Assembly (NCBI GenBank): GCA_013396995.1 | Contig: VWZP01002433.1 | Span: forward strand, 924-64,923 | Origin: Dicaeum eximium | Lineage: Eukaryota; Chordata; Aves; Passeriformes; Dicaeidae | Length of the DNA: 64,000 bases | Direction: 5' to 3' | Shown: piece after piece, positions 57,301-64,000 of the stretch | How positions within the stretch are numbered: the stretch's first letter is position 1 | How the letters are laid out: each line of letters begins with the position of its first letter | Translations under genes and position numbers: made by a program | The notes under the pieces: generated by a model | Seen by the model: the letters and a program-made list of their open reading frames with translations, nothing else | Database searches by the model: none | Told to the model about the DNA's origin: nothing

Positions 57301-58548
57301 CCCCTTTCTGTAGCATCAAATCAGCCCCGTTACACCTGCATTCAATGAATTCCACACTTCAGAGATATCAGTAAGGAAAAGAGATATCAATAAAAGGCAG
57401 ACATGACAGCTAACTTCAAGTAAATCACATTTTTTATTTGATGCAATGCATTCCCAGTCTGGATGTCCCAATCAAGTGTTTTCAAGGAAACAATGAATTC
57501 ACTGTAAGAAAGAATTTGCATTCATCAGTGGCCAATTAATAACAGCTTCTTTCCTCCCAGCAGGGATACAAATAGCTGTGTTATCAATGTTGAGGGCAGA
57601 TAAATCTGTTAACATTTTTGGCACATATCAGTGGGGAATCTATAAAGATCTCTTAATAAGGCATTTGCAATCACAGGTAAATACCACACAACAAAAAGGA
57701 AACATTTATTTATATAAAATTCCACTCTTACCCTTTACCTCTTCAAGCCCACTGCTGCATTCTCCATCTAACTGAGCTAAATCATGCATGAAATAGTATT
57801 CTATTTAGTTTAATGGCTAACAGAACCTGAATGCTTACATATACTACACTAGCTTACTTCTGAAAGACTCAGTAATTTTTAATACAGCAAAGAACTGCTC
57901 ACTGTGTAACCTCAGTGAATAGGCCAGCCTTATTACCATTATCAGCAAATATATGCCAGAAAGCTGTTCCATATAACTCAGTTTTATATAATTTCATCTT
58001 TATCAAAAAAAAAAAAAAGAAACTACAATCAAGCTGCCAAAGCTCCATATTCTCTGATTTTATTACTAAATACTATCTCTTCCAACAAGAAAATCTTAGT
58101 GTAATTCCACTTTTTACCCTTTCTTCATTTGAGAAAATAGCAGTCTTTATCACCATTTGCCCTGTTATCTTAGAAGCAAATTTGTCTTTTTCTGAGATAC
58201 CTCTTTTGATAGACCATCTTTCTTAAAAACTGCACTTTCCCTAAATACACAGCTATTAAGGACACTTTCTTTAAAGATATTAAAGAAAATTTCATCTAGG
58301 CTCTTTATTATCACATTTAAAAGTAAAAGAAAACAAGATCCATGATGGAATGGAAGCTCTTTAAATACTTGGATTTAGCATTTTTATTGCAATCCAGTTA
58401 GGGAAAAAAAGTGTGCTGAAGTAGAGCACCACTGAACAAGGAGTTGTGGAAATAGTTTAGGAAGATTTCTCCCCACTGAGACTGTAGAAAAAAAAGATAT
58501 GCACGTAAGTCTTGCATTAATATCCCTGAACTTTGTTTATTGAAACCC
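54376..58548. other. AT-rich unique DNA, no gene seen
   Basis: No LINE or LTR recognised. The longest frame, 55500-55853 plus (117 codons), shows no known domain. Simple T-rich sequence lies at 56936-57023. Confidence 0.5.
56936..57023. repeat. T/G-rich tract with (TTTTTG)n
   Basis: T runs and regular GTTTTT hexamers at the right end. Same class as 12775-13055. The F-rich plus and K-rich minus frames are compositional. Confidence 0.9.
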
Positions 58549-58645
58549 AGAATCACAGAACGGGTCAGGTTGGAAGGGACCACAGTGGTGTCACCCCATC
58601 CAGCTTTCCAGCTTAAGCAGGGTCACTCCAGAGCAAATGACACAG
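58549..58645 (-). mobile_element. Short CR1 LINE 3' end
   Basis: Plus strand AGAATCACAGAACGGGTCAG, GGTTGGAAGGGACCACAG, TGTCACCCCATCCAGC, TTAAGCAGGGTCACTCCAG. About 100 bp of a CR1 tail. Confidence 0.9.
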
Positions 58646-59224
58646 GAAATGCAATGGAATTCCAGAAAACTGAAATTGTTGAAATTGTCAATGTAATTTT
58701 TTTTAAGTATTATTTTCTGAATTTTGAAGGACTCTGATTTTAAAGCTGGGACAGATTAATCTCTGAAGCATTCTATGTCTTAAGAACTCATTAGGATGTG
58801 TATAAGTACATGTGTACAGAAATTTTCTTGTTCCATGTATTCCAAATATGTTTCTAGATATTTCTGTCAAGTCTTCTTTGACATCTCTGCCCTACAAGCT
58901 ACGTGTTCACCCCAGTGCAGAAAGCCCAGAGGCAATTGCAAGCTAAAGTCAATTATCCCTGTTGTGATGTTATGCTGATACAGCAGCACTGCTTTTGGGA
59001 TTAGACCTTAACCTCCTCACCAGGCCTTTGACTCTCATGTGGGCATCTCCTAAAGCATGCAGAGATTTAAGATTTCTGGCTTAGGCTTTCCTTTTGTTGC
59101 CCACATTTAGGGGACTTGAGCCATTTGAGATATTCTCAAGTGTCCAAAACATAGAGAGGGCTGGCTGATCTCAGAGAACCTTTGATCTGCAGCTCAAAGG
59201 GGAGGGGATTCAACCCCTCTTCTC
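58646..59224. other. Unique DNA, no gene seen
   Basis: No recognised repeat or gene. The last 50 bases may belong to the following CR1. Confidence 0.45.
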
Positions 59225-59790
59225 TGGTATTATCAGTATTCCCACCTGGAATACTGCATGCAGTTCTATTGCCCCCAATATAAGGAGAACATGGAACTGT
59301 TGGAGCAAGTCCAGAGGAGGCTATGAGGTTGGCAAAGGGATTGGAGCACCCTCCCTATTAAGACAGGATGAGAAAATTGTGGCTTTTCATCCTGGAGGAG
59401 TGTGGAGACCACACAGCACCTTCCAGCATGTGAAGAGGGCCTAGAGTGTAGCCAGAGAGGGATTCTGCATCAGGAGCTGTAGTAACAGGACAAGGAATAA
59501 TGGGTACAAACGGAAAGAGGGGAAATTTGGGTTACATGTTAGGAAGAAATTCTTTACTGTGAGGGTAGTGAGGCTCTGGCACAGGTTGTCCAGAGAAGCT
59601 GTGGCTGCCCCATCCCAGGAAGTGTCCAGGTTGGATGGGACTTGTAGCAACCTGGGATAGAGGAAGGTTTACCTTTCCATGACAGGGAGTTGAAACTAGT
59701 TGATCTTTAATGCCCATTCCAACCCAACCTGTTCTATGAATCTCTGATTCTGTGTGTTTTTATGGTTCTATGATTCTGTGATTCTATGAT
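59225..59790 (+). mobile_element. CR1 LINE 3' fragment with terminal repeats
   Basis: Sense-strand CR1: CACCTGGAATACTGCATG, AAGTCCAGAGGAGGCTATG, TTAGGAAGAAATTCTTTACT, GGCTCTGGCACAGGTTGTCC, GAGAAGCTGTGGCTGCCCC, CCATTCCAACCCAACC. It ends in repeated TTCTATGATTCTGTGATT units (59700-59790), the CR1 3' terminus. The 5' end is truncated. Confidence 0.95.
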
Positions 59791-62700
59791 CTAAGGGGAA
59801 TTCTGCACACCTGGAGCTAGAGCTGGAGACCAAATAGCATTGCCTGGGCTATCTGTCTTGCAGAACACATCAGGGTGAAGGCTCATTAATAAAGTCCTTA
59901 ATTGTTTACAATTCAGACACAGCTTTACATTTTCTGAAATGGGTGTAGACAGATAGAACAGTGAGCAGAGGCCTAATTGTCCTGTAGTTATTTCTCTCCA
60001 TATTCTTCCATGTTAATCAGAGATGGTAAGACTTCAGCCTCTCAATTCTGTTAAAACCCTAAGAAAGAAACTCTGGGGTTTTTTCTCTCTTCTACTTCTG
60101 ACACTGTATTTATCCTCTTCAATTCTTCCCACTGAAATAGCTGTTCAGTTCCTTTTGAATCAAATGTCTTATCTCCAAAGTTGATACCTGACCTCTTTAA
60201 AATTACTTAAGAAGCCCCAGGGCTTACTTGTTCATTTCTTGTCTTTCAGCCACAGACAACTAGAAGATGACCTATGTAACTCTACTTTCTGTATTATTTC
60301 TACCTCTATCTCTCCAGAATTTTATTGCCACATGGAATAAAGGCTTTAAAGCTTTCTGAAACAAATCGCTTAAACCCAGCTTCATCCATCTTCCCTTAAT
60401 TACACTTAAGATTCAATTTTTTTTTTTTGTGATGGGTTTACCTACCTTCTTTTGACAACATATAGACCTCATATAGATCTCTCTAACATATAGACCTCCG
60501 ATTCTCTAGGGGTGATTACTCAGGACTGAGAGAAAGATCACAGCAAGTGCTTGGTAAGAACAGGTTAATTGGCTTCCAACATGTTTAAAAATGCTGTAGT
60601 GAGAAAGAGAATTATAAATGCCTCATGTCCAAGGTAAAATCTATGAGAAATAAGGTTTAAATGACAGAGAGAAAACATAACGAAAGTGTTTTTAATAACA
60701 AATTTCTTGCTGGAGCTTCAAGGATATTACTGAAAAGGTCTCCTGCAGTGGTAGTGCTTAAGTTTTGGCAGATATCCTTGTCAAGGCAGAGAGGTGACAA
60801 ATATGATGTTTTTGTTAGTCTCTGCCACCCCTTTTAGTTAATATCAAATTATGTTTTAAATCATTAATTACTTATCTGAGATAAATAGATTTATATCTAG
60901 AGTGAGGTATCTTGGCATCCATATGAACGTTCCTAATTTGACCTTAAGGAGTCAATTCATAGGCTAAAGAAACTTTTAGATACAGGTATTACAAGCTCAT
61001 CAGATCTAACATTTTTTAAACAGGTAAGAACTGTACTGATACTTTATTCTCTTGACAAACATTCAGGCCTATTTCTTGGAGAAAAGAAAAAAAAATTAGA
61101 GATTAATCTGTAGCTCAAAACTAACTAAACAAAACCCTTCCGTTTCCTTGCTTCTCCTTACCTGCATCTGACCTTGAGTGTCTCTTGTACCTGACAAGCA
61201 GTGAATATTTTTCATCTACCCCAACTTTCATTTCTCACACTCATGATTGGAGGGGGGAGCCACGATAAGCACGAACATTTAATCAATACCCTCATATGAA
61301 CCGAGCAGTGAAGCACAGGCTAAGTAATGAAGAAATACAATTCTTACTCCTGACGCATCTTTAATTGGAGCTTTACTACACGACACAAATTACTCCAGTC
61401 CTGTGATATTACCCAAGATGCTTAAATGTTCTACAAAAGTATTGATTTTGTTTTGAATGTCAGATCTTGCGCTTGGCAGCCTTTTCTGTGAAACAAATTG
61501 GGATTCTAATTAAGCTGCGTTTCTCAAATGAGAAGCAGACAAACAGCAGCATAAGTGCACAATTATTGGACCACAGTTATCAGCCTTCTTATGGTCAAAA
61601 CAACCACAATTTTTAGTAGTACTGAGTAACACACTATAGGCTTTGAAGGAAAGTTTTACAAAGATGAATTTCTGTATTGCCACTGCGTAATTTACCACCT
61701 TGAAAAAGATTCAACCAATAATGGTTGAATGCTGCATTATTTTTATTTTTGTTTAAATAGGTTTGGCGACTTAGCGGTGAGAAGTATTAACCTTTGGAAA
61801 AAATCAATTGCCATCTCATCTCATCTAGTTAAGAAAAACACACACATGCAAGAAAAACTGCACAGAAACCTGATAGAATTAGTCAGCAGTGAACAGAACC
61901 CTCACCTTGAGCTTTTGGCATCGGTGCAATGCAATAAAGGGACTGTGGCAAGGAGTTGAGGGAGTGGAGCTAAATAAGGAAAGAATGTCACTGAAAAGCT
62001 GAAGGGAAAGATTTCAGCTGCTTGACATAACCAATGAATAGATGACACCTAGCACTTGTTCTTTGTATGTTTTGAGCTGCAGGTTTCTCATGTCACTTCA
62101 TTTGAATTCATTGACTTTCAAGACCTTCTGAGATTGTACAAGATGTATCTGTTAGAGAGCTCCATCTCACATTCATCAACAAGGTGTACACCATTCTAAC
62201 TTAATTTTAAATTCTTTCATCATCTAAAGCTTATGTAGCTTCCAATTTATGTTCAGGTCTGTTGTTGCTACTGTCTTTCTTTGTTTGACCTTTTCTTTCA
62301 TGTAGGATTTTTAACTACTTTCCTACATGTGCCAAATCTGATATCATGCCTTCTTTGGTCTGAATAGTGTCATGATCAACACAAAGAAAGAAAACAGTCT
62401 TTGCCAAGACATGACTAACTCAAAATTTCTGTCTTCAGCAGATTGGCAAGAAACATAAGTCAATATTATAGTAGCCTCTATTACTAAACATTTATAGGTT
62501 TTCAAATACTATTTAGTTTCTTTTTATCGGTGTTGGAAGAAATGTTAAAATTCATGCTCATTAAAACATGTATTAAACAAAAAAATTAAACAGGTATTAA
62601 AACAAAAATATTAAGTCCTTCAGCTACTCCAATGTCCCTAACTCTGAAATGTGTTAGGTTTTCTCTTACACACACACACATATAGACATACACAGAAATA

Positions 62701-63134
62701 TGCACAGAGCTAAAGGAAAAATCTCTCTATTTGCAGAATCTACCACATAGGGAATTCAGTAATTTAAAAAAGCTCTGACCTCTTAGTAAGCCATTTCAGA
62801 TATTCAGCCAAATGTTACCAAATGTGAGCATATTAGATTCTCCATAGTTACTGCTAATTAAAATCCTCCTAAGCATCAGTGTCCTGACCTAGACATAACA
62901 CTCACCACATAGTAAAGGACACTCCATTGTAAACATATAGGAGTGAAAATAAAATATTTCAGGGAAAATTAAGTCTTGAAGTGGTATGTAACAGAAATCA
63001 TTTTACAAAGCCAAAAACATGGAGCTCCACGTTTTAGGAAAGATGGTTGGCCTCACGGATGAATGATGGAAAAGTTCCCCTCTGTATCAAGGAATTTTTC
63101 TTCAATCAGTTTTTTTAGCTTTGTGAAATTTGCT
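59791..63134. other. AT-rich unique DNA, no gene seen
   Basis: No LINE or LTR recognised. It holds a candidate conserved block at 61225-61790 and a short (CA)n at 62669-62680. Frames are at most 76 codons. Confidence 0.5.
61225..61790. promoter_or_regulatory. Candidate conserved non-coding element
   Basis: Repeat-free, with several CpGs kept in AT-rich surroundings (for example 61263, 61273, 61300) and paired TTTAATTGG / CTAATTAAG homeodomain-type motifs (61360-61515). ACAAATTGGG, AACCACAAT-type motifs and a perfectly repeated ATTCAACC/GGTTGAAT pair (61710-61730) follow. This is motif and composition evidence only. It could be ordinary intergenic sequence. Confidence 0.3.
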
Positions 63135-63546
63135 GGACTGTGTCTAGAGGAGGGTGACAAAGCTGGGGAAGGCTCTGGAGCACAGGTCTGATAAATGGCT
63201 GAGGGAGCTGGGAAAGGGGCTCAAGCCTGGAGAAAAGGAGGCTCAGAGGGGACCTTGTGGCTCTGCACAAGTCCCTGACAGGAGGGGACAGCCGGAGGAT
63301 AAGGCTTCATTCCTACAAAAGCAGGGACAGGATGGGAGGAAATAGCCTCAGGCTGTGCTGGGGAGGTGTAGGTTAGATATTAGGTGAAATTTCTCTCCTA
63401 TTAGTGTGGTCAAGCACTGGAACAGAGCAGGGTAGAATCACCATTTCTGGAGGTATTTAAAAGACGTGGCACTTGGTCAGCTTGGTGGTGCTGGGTCAGT
63501 GCTTGGAGACTTAGAGGTCTTTTCCAACCTTAATGGTTCCATGATT
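63135..63546 (+). mobile_element. CR1 LINE 3' fragment
   Basis: Sense-strand CR1: GAGGAGGGTGACAAAGCTG, GGGAAGGCTCTGGAGCACAG, AAGCCTGGAGAAAAGGAGGC, GGAGGAAATAGCCTCAGGC, TTCTGGAGGTATTTAAAAG, GGTCTTTTCCAACCTTAATG. It ends in GTTCCATGATT without the repeated terminus. The 63-codon frame inside is not a gene. Confidence 0.95.
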
Positions 63547-64000
63547 AATTAGCAGTAGGTTTAATATTCCTTGAAAAACATTAATATTCCTCAGACATGA
63601 ACACATTTTTGTTTTATTTTTATTTCAAAGCCATTTTAAAGACTGTTTTTTTCCTCTCTACATCTTTTTCACCACCTAGGTTTTCAAATTTATTGCTAAA
63701 ATTTCACAAGTGTAGTGGAGTACCTAACTAGACTAGAAGACCAACCATCTCTTCCTCTAAGTTTGCCATGCCCCCTTTTCAGAATAATTCACCTTGCCTG
63801 CTATGGAGCTCAGAGACACAGCAATGATCACCAGCCCATGGAGAGTAGCAGAAGCTGTGTAGGAAGCCAGGAGACTGTGGGAGCTGCTGTAGTAATCCCA
63901 GAGCACACAAATATAGTGCAAAATCCACTAAATTGCTCCAGCTTTTATTTCAGAGCACCTCATAAAGAAAAAAAAAAACTTGCAAATTGGAAAAGAATTA
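63547..64000. other. Unique DNA to window end, no gene seen
   Basis: No repeat recognised apart from short T and A runs. No frame above 60 codons. Confidence 0.5.

Overview
This window looks like a gene-poor stretch of a bird chromosome, probably a passerine. It is AT-rich over most of its length. It carries at least twelve truncated copies of the avian LINE CR1, recognised by the sentence-like CR1 3' region and by terminal ATTCTATGA-type repeats. It also holds retroviral solo LTRs, simple-sequence repeats and two single-N assembly marks. I found no convincing host protein-coding gene, rRNA, tRNA, CRISPR array or bacterial-type operon. Open frames of 60-195 codons are chance frames, many of them antisense to CR1 or LTR sequence. 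The bird assignment rests on repeat type from memory, not on a database search.

Positions 1-6340 are the most unusual part: a CpG- and GC-richer cluster of endogenous-retrovirus LTR sequence, all read on the minus strand. Family A has three copies (1-444, 1967-2667, 5699-6339). The middle copy has TG...CA ends and a 4-bp AGAC target-site duplication, so it reads as a solo LTR. Family B (about 3241-3968, with a relative at about 4690-5110) has a pyrimidine-rich U3 with CCAAT and TATA motifs, and recurs at about 16245-16640 (minus) and 50419-50927 (plus). Further candidate LTRs lie at about 690-1330 and 4194-4599. A different ERV follows at 48088-49440 (plus): a 554-bp LTR, a primer-binding-site-like sequence and a short internal remnant.

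From about 6.4 kb to the end the window is mostly unique, AT-rich DNA with scattered CR1 fragments (minus at 6.4, 18.5, 21.6-22.6, 26.1, 38.8, 42.5, 44.5, 45.4, 53.5 and 58.5 kb; plus at 31.3, 42.4, 59.2 and 63.1 kb). One CR1 fragment, at 22.1-22.6 kb, still encodes a recognisable piece of reverse transcriptase. Several CR1 copies contain private minisatellites (11-bp and 36-bp units). Repeat-free blocks at about 27.05-27.56, 31.5-32.1 and 61.2-61.8 kb look like candidate conserved non-coding elements, judged only by motif content and lack of repeats.

The clearest technical anomaly is a 273-bp segment repeated either side of a single N at 39248, most simply an assembly join error. I see no new multi-gene system here. 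The items most worth checking are the LTR cluster, the N-flanked duplication and the candidate regulatory blocks.
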